Shown here: positions 1 through 8,730 of the stretch, piece by piece
Numbering within the stretch: the stretch's first letter is position 1
Layout of the letters: the number at the start of each line of letters is the position of its first letter
Assembly: GCF_900111675.1 (NCBI RefSeq)
Contig: NZ_FOHO01000002.1
Span: forward strand, 124,001-188,000
DNA: 64,000 nucleotides
Direction of reading: 5' to 3'
From: Paracoccus homiensis
Lineage (GTDB): Bacteria > Pseudomonadota > Alphaproteobacteria > Rhodobacterales > Rhodobacteraceae
Notes under the pieces: model-generated
The model's database searches: none
Told to the model about the DNA's origin: nothing
What the model saw: the letters and a program-made list of their open reading frames with translations, nothing else
Translations under genes and position numbers: made by a program

Positions 1-540
1 AACGAATTCCTGAACGACCTGCTGCCCCTGCCCTACACGCCCCAGAATCTGGACCGGATCTGCGATCACGTCGATCAGGTGCAAGAGGTCCTGGGCCGTC
101 GGATGCTGCTGGAAAATCCTGCGACCTATGTGACCTTCGCCGAAAGCAGCATCCCCGAAACGGAATTCATGACCCGCATCGCGCGCCGCACCGGATGCGG
201 TCTGCTGCTGGATGTGAGCAATGTCTTTGTCAGCTGCGTGAACCACCGCACCGATCCGCTGGCCTATCTGGCGGAATTTCCTCTGGACCTGGTCGATGAG
301 ATCCATCTGGGCGGGCATGAGGAAGAAGAACTGCCGTCGGGGCCGCTGCTGATCGATGCCCATGGCCGCGAAGTTGCCCAACCGGTCTGGGCCCTGTTCG
401 GGCATGTTCTGGATCGCCGGGGCGCTGTCGCCACGCTGGTCGAATGGGACAATGACGTGCCCGACTGGGCCACCCTGAAGGCCGAGGCCGACCGCGCCGA
501 CGCCATGATCCGGGAAAGGGACAGCCATGTTGCGGCCTGA
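1..540 (+). CDS. bufB: MNIO (DUF692) family RiPP-modifying enzyme, 5' end outside window
   Basis: This is the C-terminal part of a multinuclear non-heme iron oxygenase (MNIO, DUF692), open from base 1 without a start, so the gene begins outside the window. Visible metal-site motifs are LENPA, LLLDVSN, EIHLGGH, IDAHG and VEWDND, which supply the Glu, Asp, His and Asn residues typical of the family. MNIO enzymes such as BufB and MbnB oxidise cysteines in small precursor peptides. It overlaps the next gene, a DUF2063 partner, by 14 bp, which is the BufB-BufC arrangement. A DUF2282 precursor (BufA) would be expected just upstream but cannot be seen. The family call is firm; the substrate is inferred. 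Confidence 0.88.
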   Translation, partial: NEFLNDLLPLPYTPQNLDRICDHVDQVQEVLGRRMLLENPATYVTFAESSIPETEFMTRIARRTGCGLLLDVSNVFVSCVNHRTDPLAYLAEFPLDLVDEIHLGGHEEEELPSGPLLIDAHGREVAQPVWALFGHVLDRRGAVATLVEWDNDVPDWATLKAEADRADAMIRERDSHVAA

Positions 541-1240
541 TTTCACGACCGTCTTTCGCGCCGGGCTGGCCAATGGCACGGTTCCGGCGGGAACCTCGCC
601 CGACCTGCCGCAAGAGGCGGCGCAGCGCTTTGCCGTCTATCGCAACAATGTGGCCCATTCGCTGTCCCAGGCCCTTGCCCGCCGATTTCCAGTGATCGAA
701 CGGCTGGTGGGGTCGCAATTCTTTGCCGCCATGGCCCGCGAATTCATCGCCGCCCATCCGCCGATATCGCCGGTGTTGCAGGAATGGGGCGGGGCCTTCC
801 CGAAATTTCTGGAAGGGTTTGCCCCGGTCGGCGGCCTGCCCTATCTGCCCGCCGTAGCCGGTCTCGAATGGGCACGCGGACTGGCCTATCACGCCGCAGA
901 CGCCGTTCCGATCGCGCCCGAGGATCTGCACCGGATCGAACGACCCCGGCTGCATCCCTCGGTCCGGGTGCTGCGCTGCAACCACCCGGCCGTCAGCATC
1001 TGGCAGGCCAACCAACCCGGTCAGGACGGCCGCGTCAGCGCCCGTGGCCACGAGATCGCGCTGATCTGGCGCAAGCCCGACCTGTCGGTCGGCACCATGT
1101 CCATTCCCCCGCTGCAAGCCGCCCTGATCGAGGCTCTTCTGGACGGCGCCACGCTTGAGGCCGCGGCGCTGGTCACCGATCCGGTCCCGGTTCTGGGCCT
1201 GCTGCTGCGCGAAAACCTGATCTGCACCACCGGAGTATGA
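527..1240 (+). CDS. bufC: DUF2063 (BufC-like) RiPP recognition partner protein
   Basis: This 237-aa protein carries the DUF2063 'putative DNA-binding' domain in its N-terminal ~95 residues ([16 protein letters not shown], then [11 protein letters not shown] and [10 protein letters not shown]). In bufferin and related RiPP operons this domain is the peptide-recruiting partner of the MNIO enzyme rather than a DNA-binding protein. The C-terminal half contains the usual conserved stretch around HPSVRVLRC. Its start overlaps bufB by 14 bp, implying translational coupling, and a DoxX gene follows after 4 bp. Partnership with BufB is inferred from family knowledge and position. Confidence 0.85.
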   Translation: MLRPDFTTVFRAGLANGTVPAGTSPDLPQEAAQRFAVYRNNVAHSLSQALARRFPVIERLVGSQFFAAMAREFIAAHPPISPVLQEWGGAFPKFLEGFAPVGGLPYLPAVAGLEWARGLAYHAADAVPIAPEDLHRIERPRLHPSVRVLRCNHPAVSIWQANQPGQDGRVSARGHEIALIWRKPDLSVGTMSIPPLQAALIEALLDGATLEAAALVTDPVPVLGLLLRENLICTTGV

Positions 1241-1244
1241 GGCC

Positions 1245-1718
1245 ATGACGATCCACACCCAATCGACACCGAAATCCGGCACCATCCGCAAGCTGAACGC
1301 CTTGGGAGAGATGATCCCCTACAGCCTTGTCGCGCTTGCGGCGCGGATCTTTCCCGCCGCCATCTTCTGGATGAGCGGGCGTACGAAAGTGGACGGGTTC
1401 AGCCTGCAACCCTCGACCGTGTTCCTGTTCGAAAACGAATACAACCTGCCGATCATCCCGCCCGAAATCGCGGCGCGGCTGGCAACCGTGGCCGAGCATG
1501 TGTTCCCGGTGCTGCTGGTTCTGGGCCTGATGACGCGATTCTCGGCGCTGGCGCTGTTGGGGATGACGGCAGTGATTCAGATCTTCGTCTATCCCTCGGC
1601 CTGGGCGACGCATGGTCTGTGGGCTGCCTGTTTCCTGATGCTGGTCGCACGCGGGCCGGGGGCCTGGTCGCTGGATGCCGCTCTGGGGACGGATGACGCG
1701 GCGCGCGGAGTCCGCTGA
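1245..1718 (+). CDS. DoxX family integral membrane protein
   Basis: This 157-aa protein has about four hydrophobic segments (around residues 25-45, 75-95, 100-120 and 125-145) and the DoxX-type start region with [20 protein letters not shown]. DoxX proteins are inner-membrane proteins linked to quinone or redox chemistry, and they are frequent members of bufB-bufC operons. It lies 4 bp after bufC and is the last gene of the operon, ending before the hairpin at 1760-1796. Membership of the family is clear; its role in the bufferin system is not established from sequence. Confidence 0.85.
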   Translation: MTIHTQSTPKSGTIRKLNALGEMIPYSLVALAARIFPAAIFWMSGRTKVDGFSLQPSTVFLFENEYNLPIIPPEIAARLATVAEHVFPVLLVLGLMTRFSALALLGMTAVIQIFVYPSAWATHGLWAACFLMLVARGPGAWSLDAALGTDDAARGVR

Positions 1719-1759
1719 GCGGTTCACCATCCAGGTTTGTTACGAGTGACAGGGTAAAA

Positions 1760-1796
1760 CGCCCCGCCCGACCCCATCGAGGGGTCAGGCGGGGCG
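1760..1796 (-). terminator. Rho-independent terminator of dapA, possibly bidirectional
   Basis: A GC-rich inverted repeat (GCCCCGCC-GACCCC / GGGGTC-GGCGGGGC, 4-5 nt loop) lies between the convergent DoxX and dapA genes. Read on the minus strand it is followed by GTTTTAC, giving a normal terminator for dapA. It probably also stops transcription from the bufferin operon. Confidence 0.8.
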
Positions 1797-1837
1797 CGGC
1801 ATTCGCCGCCGGCGCGGGCCGGCGATGTCAGGCGAGG

Positions 1838-2713
1838 TTACAGCAGTCCCGCATGTTCCAGCGCCGCGTCGATCAGGCGGCGCGTCGGATCGGTCAGCGG
1901 CGTCAGCGGCAGGCGCACGCGTTCATTGCACAGCCCCAGACGCGACATCGCATATTTGGCGCCCACCAGGCCCGGCTCGACGAAGATCGCGTGATGCAGC
2001 GGCATCAACCGATCCTGATATTCCAGCGCGGTCGCGTAATCGCCGCGCAGCGTGGCTTCCTGGAATTCGGCGCACAGCTTTGGCGCGACATTGGCGGTGA
2101 CGCTGATGCAGCCCACCCCGCCATGCGCGTTGAACCCAAGCGCGGTCGCATCCTCGCCCGACAGCTGCACGAAATCCGTGCCGCAGGTGATGCGCTGCTG
2201 GCTGACGCGTTCCAGCCGCCCCGTGGCGTCCTTGACGCCGATAATGTTCGGGATGCGCGACAGCACACCCATGGTTTCAGGCATCATGTCGATGACCGAG
2301 CGGCCGGGGATGTTGTAGATCACGATCGGCAGATCGACCGCCTCGGCCAGCATGGTGAAATGCGCGATCAGACCGGCCTGCGTCGGCTTGTTGTAATAGG
2401 GCGTGACCACCAGCGCGGCATTGGCGCCCACCTCTTGCGCGTGGCGGATCAGGCCGATCCCCTCGCGTGTCGCGTTCGACCCAGCGCCCGCGATCACCGG
2501 CACGCGTCCCGCGGCGGCCTTGACCACCTCTTCGACGACGATGCGGTGTTCCTGATGGGTCAGGGTGGGGCTTTCGCCGGTGGTGCCAACCGGGACCAGC
2601 CCGTGGGTGCCCTGTTCGACATGCCACTCGACCAGCTTCTTCAGCGTGTCCAGATCCAGTTCGCCGTCCTCTGTGAACGGCGTGATCAGTGCGGGCATCG
2701 ACCCTTTGAACAT
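1838..2713 (-). CDS. dapA: 4-hydroxy-tetrahydrodipicolinate synthase
   Basis: DapA condenses pyruvate with L-aspartate-semialdehyde in the first committed step of lysine and meso-diaminopimelate synthesis. The 291-aa length is standard. Catalytic residues fall at the canonical positions: T44 and T45 in GTTGES, Y133 and R138 in YNIPGRS, and the Schiff-base K161 in IIGVKDATG. The gene is monocistronic, divergent from the lytic transglycosylase gene across a short gap, and followed by a strong terminator. Assignment is secure. Confidence 0.97.
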   Translation of the reverse strand: MFKGSMPALITPFTEDGELDLDTLKKLVEWHVEQGTHGLVPVGTTGESPTLTHQEHRIVVEEVVKAAAGRVPVIAGAGSNATREGIGLIRHAQEVGANAALVVTPYYNKPTQAGLIAHFTMLAEAVDLPIVIYNIPGRSVIDMMPETMGVLSRIPNIIGVKDATGRLERVSQQRITCGTDFVQLSGEDATALGFNAHGGVGCISVTANVAPKLCAEFQEATLRGDYATALEYQDRLMPLHHAIFVEPGLVGAKYAMSRLGLCNERVRLPLTPLTDPTRRLIDAALEHAGLL

Positions 2714-2823
2714 GACACGCTCCTATTGGCTTCCGTTAAAGTCGCGCGAACCTATATCCGCGCGCGCGACTTGCCAAGGATGTGAATTGCGCTTTCGTGA
2801 CAGGGCGAACACACATGGGGGTG

Positions 2824-4953
2824 ATGCGACATATCCGCGACATGCTGACCGCCGCCCTTGTTCTGACATTGCCCCTTGCCGCGCCGGCAAGGGCCGAGAA
2901 TGCGGGCGCGATGGCGCTGGCGCTGTCTGCCGCCGAAACCCGCGACTGGTCCACGGCCCGCGCGGCGGCGGCCAGATCCGGCCCGCTGGCGCAGGCCCTG
3001 ATCGACTGGCAGTCACTGCGGGCGGGGCTTGGCACGTTCGAGGACTATCTTGCCTTTCAACGCAACCACCCCGACTGGCCGGGGATGGCGCTGTTGCGGC
3101 GGCGGGGCGACGCGACCCTGCGGGCGGACCTGCCCGCAGACCAGATCACCGACTGGCTGGCGGGCCGCACCCCCGACAGCCTGCTGGCGGAAACCGCCTA
3201 TCTGTCGACGCTGACACCCGACGCCGCGATCAAAGAGCGTGCGCGGTTCTGGGTGGAGACCCCGCTGGAACCGGCCGAGGCCGACGCCTTTCTGGCAACC
3301 TATGGCGACGAACTGGACCCCCTGCATCCCACCCGCGCGACGCGGATGCTGGACCGGCAGGAATGGGAACAGGCGGAACGGATGCTGCCGCTGCTGCCCG
3401 AACAGGCGCGGCCGCTGATCCAGGCTCGTATTGCCCTGCAGGCACGGCGCGACGGGGTCGATGACCTGATCCTTGCGCTGCCCGAAGATCAGCGCAAGGA
3501 TCCCGGCCTGACGCTGGACCGGTTCCTGTGGCGGGTCGCGGCCAAATACCACGATGGCGCGCGCGAGCTGATGTTGCAGGCCTCGACCTCGGCAGAGACG
3601 CTGCGCGAGCCCGCATTATGGGCGCAGATGCGCGTCGATTACGCGCGGCTGGCGATGCGCAATGACGATTGGGCGCTGGCCGAAAAACTGGCCGCGCCGC
3701 ATCACCTGACCCCGGACAATCGCCATTATTCGGATCTGGAATGGCTGGCCGGGTTCGCCGCGTTGAAACAGGATGCGCCGACCCGTGCGCTGGACCATTT
3801 CCGGCATCTGGAAACCGTGGTCGGCAGCGCCATCAGCACGGCGCGTGCGCTATACTGGCAAGGTCGCGCCGAAGAGGCCCGCGACAATCAGGCCGCCGCC
3901 CGCAGCGCCTATGCCCGCGCGGCCGAGATGCCCGGCGTCTATTACGGTCAGCTTGCCGCGGAAAAGGCGCATCGCATCATGCCTGCCGCCTTTGCCGTGC
4001 CCGGCAAGGCGGTCGAGACCCTGCCCGATTGGCGCGGCAGCGACCTGCGCGAGAACGAGGTATTCAGGGCAGGCATCTGGCTGCTGCGGGCCGGTCGCAT
4101 GGACGATGCGCAGCGGTTCTTCCTGCATCTGTCGGAAACCGCCGCGCCGAAGGATATCGGGCGCATGGCCCGGTTGATGATCGAGGCGGGCGCACCGTGG
4201 CACGGATTGCGACTGTCGAAACGCGCCGCCGATCAGGGCGTGATCTATCCCGCCGCGCATTTCCCGCTGACCGGGCTGGAACAGGCCGAACTGGGCCTGC
4301 CGCCGGAACTTGTGCTGTCGATCGCGCGGCAGGAATCGGAATTCAACCACACCGTCAGCAGCCATGTCGGCGCGCGCGGGCTGATGCAACTGATGCCCGG
4401 CACCGCGCAGGAAATGGCCCGCAGCCTGGGCGAGCCTTATGACCTGCCGCGCCTGACCCGCGATCCGGCCTATAACGCGCGTCTGGGTGCGGCCTATCTG
4501 GCGGGGCTGCGCGACCGGTTCGGAACCTCGACCGCGCTGACGGCCTCGGGGTACAATGCGGGACCGGGGCGTCCGGCACGCTGGCTGACGCAATTCGGCG
4601 ACCTGCGGCAGGATTTCGATCCGGTCGAATGGGTCGAGCTGATCCCCTTCGACGAAACCCGCAACTATGTCATGCGCGTGACAGAGGCGATGCCGATCTA
4701 TCGTGCGCGCATTCAGGGAAAGCCCGCGCCCATCGTGCCCACCTGGGATCTGACCGGGGGCGGGCTGATGCCGGCGCCGCCGCTGCGGCTGACACTGGCG
4801 CTGTCGAAACGGCCCGTGCCAAAGCGGTTCATCGGGCCGGTCCTGCCCGAAGGCTGGACCGGTCCGCAGGCCCCCGACCTGATCGCCACGGACAAGGCAA
4901 GCCCCGCCGATGCCGCCGCCTTCGTCGGCGACGCGCCGGTCAGTGCGCCCTGA
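2824..4953 (+). CDS. Soluble lytic murein transglycosylase (Slt-like)
   Basis: This is a periplasmic enzyme that cleaves the MurNAc-GlcNAc bond to form 1,6-anhydromuropeptides. I place the start at 2824 (MRHIRDMLTA...), which gives a normal Sec signal peptide ending in APARA; 2815 and 2782 are upstream alternatives. Residues ~30-450 are the helical superhelix domain of Slt70-type enzymes. The catalytic SLT domain follows, with ARQESEF (catalytic Glu about residue 504), GARGLMQLMPGTA and ASGYNAGPGR. Length is ~709 aa, in the Slt70 class. The 3' end overlaps the convergent EamA gene by 14 bp. Confidence 0.93.
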   Translation: MRHIRDMLTAALVLTLPLAAPARAENAGAMALALSAAETRDWSTARAAAARSGPLAQALIDWQSLRAGLGTFEDYLAFQRNHPDWPGMALLRRRGDATLRADLPADQITDWLAGRTPDSLLAETAYLSTLTPDAAIKERARFWVETPLEPAEADAFLATYGDELDPLHPTRATRMLDRQEWEQAERMLPLLPEQARPLIQARIALQARRDGVDDLILALPEDQRKDPGLTLDRFLWRVAAKYHDGARELMLQASTSAETLREPALWAQMRVDYARLAMRNDDWALAEKLAAPHHLTPDNRHYSDLEWLAGFAALKQDAPTRALDHFRHLETVVGSAISTARALYWQGRAEEARDNQAAARSAYARAAEMPGVYYGQLAAEKAHRIMPAAFAVPGKAVETLPDWRGSDLRENEVFRAGIWLLRAGRMDDAQRFFLHLSETAAPKDIGRMARLMIEAGAPWHGLRLSKRAADQGVIYPAAHFPLTGLEQAELGLPPELVLSIARQESEFNHTVSSHVGARGLMQLMPGTAQEMARSLGEPYDLPRLTRDPAYNARLGAAYLAGLRDRFGTSTALTASGYNAGPGRPARWLTQFGDLRQDFDPVEWVELIPFDETRNYVMRVTEAMPIYRARIQGKPAPIVPTWDLTGGGLMPAPPLRLTLALSKRPVPKRFIGPVLPEGWTGPQAPDLIATDKASPADAAAFVGDAPVSAP

Positions 4954-5896
4954 CCCGCGCCCGCCACAGGGTGAACAGGCTGGCCGACACCACGATCAGC
5001 ACACCGACGATGACATTGGGGCGCAGTACCTCGCCAAAGACCATGACGCCGATGATGCTGACCCAGACCAGCTGGGTATAGGCGAAGGGCTGCAGGGCCG
5101 AGGCCTCGGCCAGTTCATAGGCGCGGATCAGCAGATAATGCGAGGTGATGCCGCACAGGCACAGGATTCCCATCCAGATCCAGTCGGTTGGGGCCAGCCA
5201 CTGGAACTGGCCGATCGCGACCAGCGTGATCGCCACCGCGCCCGCCGTCCCGGTCCAGAAGAAACTGACCATCGAGGGATCGTCACGCGCGACATGCCGG
5301 GTCAGCAGGCCGTACAGGGCGAACATCAGCGCCGCGACAAAGGGCAACAGCGCCTGAGGTTGCAGGACGCCGCCACCGGGGTCGAGGATGACCAGAATGC
5401 CCAGAAAGCCGATGCCGATGGCCGCCCAACGCCGCCAGCCAACCTTTTCACGCAGGATCGGCCCGGACAGGGCCGCGATCAGCAGCGGATAGGCGGCAAA
5501 GACGGCATGGGTTTCGACCAGGCCCAGCCGCACGAATGCCTCGACGATGACCAGCATCTCGGCCACCAGAATGATCCCGCGCAGGATCTGGGTCAGCGGA
5601 CGCTTGGTGCGGATCGCCCGGCGCAGCCCGCCGGGCTGGCGCGACACCAGCGCGATCACGAACAGCGCAAAGGCCCAATAGCGGAACATCACGATCAGTT
5701 CGGTCGGATAGCTTTGGGCCAGAACCCGCGACAGCCCGTCCTGAATCGCAAAGATCAGCGAGGTCGCGCACATCAGCAGGATCGCCAGCCTGGTCCGGTC
5801 GCCCTGCGCGGGCGGCCGGGGTGCAACCGGCGGCGGCGCCGAGGCCGCAGCCGCGGTGCCGGTATAGGGGGTCTGCCGATTCGGATCGTCTGTCAT
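4940..5896 (-). CDS. DMT superfamily transporter (EamA family)
   Basis: This 318-aa protein has ten predicted hydrophobic helices arranged as two EamA repeats (about residues 32-160 and 175-305), typical of drug/metabolite exporters of the inner membrane. The first ~30 residues form a Pro/Ala-rich cytoplasmic tail. The substrate cannot be read from sequence. It lies 92 bp downstream of the inositol monophosphatase gene on the same strand and converges on the transglycosylase gene with a 14-bp overlap. Confidence 0.88.
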   Translation of the reverse strand: MTDDPNRQTPYTGTAAAASAPPPVAPRPPAQGDRTRLAILLMCATSLIFAIQDGLSRVLAQSYPTELIVMFRYWAFALFVIALVSRQPGGLRRAIRTKRPLTQILRGIILVAEMLVIVEAFVRLGLVETHAVFAAYPLLIAALSGPILREKVGWRRWAAIGIGFLGILVILDPGGGVLQPQALLPFVAALMFALYGLLTRHVARDDPSMVSFFWTGTAGAVAITLVAIGQFQWLAPTDWIWMGILCLCGITSHYLLIRAYELAEASALQPFAYTQLVWVSIIGVMVFGEVLRPNVIVGVLIVVSASLFTLWRARVRAH

Positions 5897-5920
5897 CGCC
5901 GCCTGCCGTTCTGGAACGGG

Positions 5921-5936
5921 CCGGGCTTGCGCCCGG
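5921..5936 (-). terminator. Weak hairpin after the inositol monophosphatase gene
   Basis: A short perfect inverted repeat CCGGGC-ttgc-GCCCGG lies in the 92-bp gap between the monophosphatase and EamA genes. There is no T-tract on either side, so it may only be an attenuating or RNA-stabilising hairpin. Confidence 0.3.
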
Positions 5937-5988
5937 AATACAGCCGGGTCAAGCCTTGCAGATCACGCAGAAAAGGCGGCGTGACAAA

Positions 5989-6780
5989 TCAATCGCGGCT
6001 GCGAATGACCTTGGCGAAGGGGTCGAAGATCTGCGGGTTGGCCGCGATCAGCCGGCCCGATTCCAACGGATCGTCACCGTCGCGGATACCTTCGACGAAA
6101 CCGCCCGCCTCGCGCACCATCAGGATGCCCGCGGCCACGTCCCACGGCTTGTTGCCGCGTTCCCAATAACCGTCATAGCGACCGGCCGCCGTCCATGCCA
6201 GATCCAGCGACGCCGCGCCCAGACGGCGCACGCCTGCGGTCAGCGGCATCAGCCGCGCCAGATCCTGCAGCGCGGCGGGCAGCGGGCCACGACCGGCAAA
6301 GGGAATCCCGGTCGAGAACAGCGCCTCGTCCATGCGGCGACGGCCCGAAACGCGCAGGCGCTGATCGTTCATGAACGCGCCGCCACCTTTTTCGGCCACG
6401 AACAATTCGTCCTTGGCAGCGTCGAAGATCACCGCCGAGACGACCTCGCCCTTGTGTTCCAGCGCGATGCTGGTCGCCCAATGCGGCAGGCCGTGCAGGA
6501 AGTTGGTGGTACCGTCCAGCGGATCGACGATCCAGCGGCGGGTGGGATCTTCGCCCGCCTCTTCGCCGGTTTCCTCGCCCAGCCAGCCATAGTTCGGACG
6601 TGCACCGCGCAGCTCTTCCTTGATGATGCGTTCGGCTTCGCGGTCGGCGCGGCTGACGAAATCGCCCGCGCCCTTCACGCTGACCTGCAGGTTCTCGACT
6701 TCGCGAAAGTCCTTGACGAGGGCGCGCCCGGCCTTGCGGGCGGCCTTGATCATGATGTTCAGATTGGCGCTTGCCATCAC
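5989..6780 (-). CDS. suhB: Inositol monophosphatase family protein (SuhB-like)
   Basis: This 263-aa enzyme belongs to the Mg2+-dependent, Li+-sensitive phosphatase family that hydrolyses inositol-1-phosphate and related sugar phosphates. The metal-binding motifs are intact: E69/E70 in GWLGEETGEE, D86 and D89 in IVDPLDGTTN, and D214 in KPWDVAAG. SuhB in enterobacteria also binds the antitermination complex; whether this protein does so is unknown. It is transcribed toward the EamA gene. The metR gene on the same strand starts further upstream and ends 59 bp before it. Confidence 0.93.
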   Translation of the reverse strand: MMASANLNIMIKAARKAGRALVKDFREVENLQVSVKGAGDFVSRADREAERIIKEELRGARPNYGWLGEETGEEAGEDPTRRWIVDPLDGTTNFLHGLPHWATSIALEHKGEVVSAVIFDAAKDELFVAEKGGGAFMNDQRLRVSGRRRMDEALFSTGIPFAGRGPLPAALQDLARLMPLTAGVRRLGAASLDLAWTAAGRYDGYWERGNKPWDVAAGILMVREAGGFVEGIRDGDDPLESGRLIAANPQIFDPFAKVIRSRD

Positions 6781-6839
6781 ATGCTCCGGAAACAGGGGTT
6801 GGGCGGCGTCATAGGGCCATGCGCGGCAAATGCCAAGCT

Positions 6840-7754
6840 TCAGGCCGCAGGGTTACGCAGCATTCGCAGGGCCTCGGTGCGAGAAAGTCGCACGACATGG
6901 GCCATATAGGGCTGTGACAGATCCGCTTCGCGCACGGCGGCGTAAAGCCTGCGCAGGATCCCGCCCTGCCCCAATGGCAACAACGCCAGTTCGGGATTCG
7001 CGGCCTCGCGGCGCAGCACCCAGTCCGGCATCACCGCAACCCCCCGCCCCGACGCAACCAGCATCAGCGCCACCGCCGTCAGTTCGACATTGCGGGTGCG
7101 GGCAGGTTCGACCCCCGCCGGGGTCAGGAACTGGCTGAACACATCCAGCCGCGGCCTGTCCATCGGATAGGTGATCAGCGTTTCGGCGGCCAGATCCCCC
7201 GGATCGGCGTAACCCTTTGCAACAAGGGGGTGATTTGCTGGCACGACCAGCGTCGGCGCATAATCGAACAGCGGCTGATAGGTCACGCCCGGCACCTCTT
7301 CGGGATCGGACGAGATGACCAGATCGACCTCTTCCCTTGCCAAGGCGGGCAAGGCACCGAAGGCCAGCCGCTGTCGGATATCGACATCCACATCGGGCCA
7401 GGCGCGGCGGAACAGATCCAGCACCGGCAAAAGCCAGTCGAAACAGGCGTGGCATTCCATCGCGATATGCAGCCGCCCGATGCGACCCATCTCGACGCCC
7501 TTGAATTCGGCCTCGGTTGCGGCGACCAATGGCAGAACCTGCTCCGCCAGCCGCAGAAGGCGCATTCCGGCGGCCGACAGGCGCATGGGTTTTGCACGGC
7601 GCACGAACAGTTCCACCCCGGCCTGTTCTTCCAAGGCCTTGATCTGATGGGACAACGCTGATTGCGTGATGTTCAGGACATGGGCCGCGCGGGCCAGCCC
7701 GCCCTGATCATGGACCGCCTGAACGGTCCGCAGATGCCGCAATTCCAGATGCAT
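6840..7754 (-). CDS. metR: LysR-type regulator, MetR-like
   Basis: This 304-aa LysR-family protein has an N-terminal winged HTH (LRTVQAVHDQGGLARAAHVL, then NITQSALSHQIKALEEQAG) and a C-terminal effector-binding domain from about residue 90. It is divergent from metF, and its start codon lies inside the shared promoter region, the usual arrangement for MetR, a homocysteine-responsive activator of methionine genes. Two direct repeats at 7756-7769 and 7787-7800 are candidate operators. MetR identity rests on position and similarity of the N-terminus to MetR. Confidence 0.87.
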   Translation of the reverse strand: MHLELRHLRTVQAVHDQGGLARAAHVLNITQSALSHQIKALEEQAGVELFVRRAKPMRLSAAGMRLLRLAEQVLPLVAATEAEFKGVEMGRIGRLHIAMECHACFDWLLPVLDLFRRAWPDVDVDIRQRLAFGALPALAREEVDLVISSDPEEVPGVTYQPLFDYAPTLVVPANHPLVAKGYADPGDLAAETLITYPMDRPRLDVFSQFLTPAGVEPARTRNVELTAVALMLVASGRGVAVMPDWVLRREAANPELALLPLGQGGILRRLYAAVREADLSQPYMAHVVRLSRTEALRMLRNPAA

Positions 7755-7755
7755 G

Positions 7756-7800
7756 ATGAAATCGTCTCATGAACAACTTGAGGATTATGAATTTGTCTCA
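7756..7800. promoter_or_regulatory. Pair of direct repeats in the metR-metF promoter
   Basis: ATGAAATCGTCTCA at 7756-7769 recurs as ATGAATTTGTCTCA at 7787-7800 (12 of 14 identical). The repeat interval is 31 bp, close to three helical turns, so two proteins bound here would sit on the same DNA face. The first copy lies right at the metR start codon, consistent with autoregulation, and the second lies 46 bp before the metF start. A MetR operator is the natural candidate. Confidence 0.5.
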
Positions 7801-7845
7801 CGACGCAGGCTGTGGCACAAGCCTGCCAAACGAAAGGACAAGAAA

Positions 7846-8721
7846 ATGGCCCGCACGACCCCGAAAATCAGCTTCGAGTTCTTCCCGCCCAAGACGCTGG
7901 ATGCCTCGTTCCGGCTGTGGGAAACCGCGCGCGCCCTGGCGCCGCTGTCGCCGGATTTCGTGTCCGTGACCTATGGCGCGGGCGGCACCACCCGCAAGCT
8001 GACCCACGAAGCGGTGACCACGATCAACCGCCATTACAAGCTGAACGTGGCCGCCCACCTGACCTGCGTCGAGGCGACCCGCGCGGAAACCATGGACATC
8101 GTGCAATCCTATGCCGATGCCGGGATCCGCGAAATCGTGGCGCTGCGCGGCGATGCGCCCAAGGGGCAGGACCGGTTCAGCCAGCATCCCGACGGCTTTG
8201 CCAACTCGATCGAACTGATCGAGGCGATTGCCGCACGGGGCGATATGACCATCCGCGCCGGCGCCTATCCCGAGCCGCATCCCGACAGCGCCGATACCGA
8301 TGCGGATGTCGCTTGGCTGAAGCGCAAAATCGATGCCGGTGCCAGCAGCGCGATCACTCAGTTCTTCTTCGACGCCGAAACCTTCTTCCGGTTCCGCGAC
8401 AAATGCGTCGCGGCAGGCATCGACGCGCCGATCCTGCCCGGCATCCTGCCCATTCAGGGCTGGGCCGGGGCAAAACGCTTTGCCGCCAGCTGCGGCACCT
8501 CGGTTCCGGCATGGGCCGAACAGGCCTTTGCCAAGGCCGTCGCCCAGGGCCCCGAGGCCGAGCGTGCGCTGGCCACCGATATCTGCGTCGACCTGTGCGA
8601 AAAGCTGATTGATGGTGGCGTGGACCGGCTGCATTTCTACACGCTGAACCGCCCCGAAATGACCCAGCAGGTCTGCGAGGCGCTTGGCGTCAGGGCCCAT
8701 CATCTGGACGCTGTCGCCTGA
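7846..8721 (+). CDS. metF: Methylenetetrahydrofolate reductase [NAD(P)H]
   Basis: MetF reduces 5,10-methylenetetrahydrofolate to 5-methyltetrahydrofolate, the methyl donor for methionine synthesis. I choose the start at 7846 (MARTTPKISFEFFPPKT) because it follows a GAAAGGA ribosome site and matches the family N-terminus. The longer reading frame from 7753 would run through the promoter repeats. Conserved blocks ISFEFFPPK, SVTYGAGG, HLTCV, LRGD and ITQFFFD are all present along 291 aa, a TIM-barrel FAD enzyme of normal length. It is divergent from metR. Confidence 0.95.
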   Translation: MARTTPKISFEFFPPKTLDASFRLWETARALAPLSPDFVSVTYGAGGTTRKLTHEAVTTINRHYKLNVAAHLTCVEATRAETMDIVQSYADAGIREIVALRGDAPKGQDRFSQHPDGFANSIELIEAIAARGDMTIRAGAYPEPHPDSADTDADVAWLKRKIDAGASSAITQFFFDAETFFRFRDKCVAAGIDAPILPGILPIQGWAGAKRFAASCGTSVPAWAEQAFAKAVAQGPEAERALATDICVDLCEKLIDGGVDRLHFYTLNRPEMTQQVCEALGVRAHHLDAVA

Positions 8722-8730
8722 GATCCGCGT

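Noticed and set aside
230..1291. Long open frames on the strand opposite to recognised genes
   Set aside because: They are high-G+C mirror frames with Arg/Gln-rich composition and no recognisable domain.
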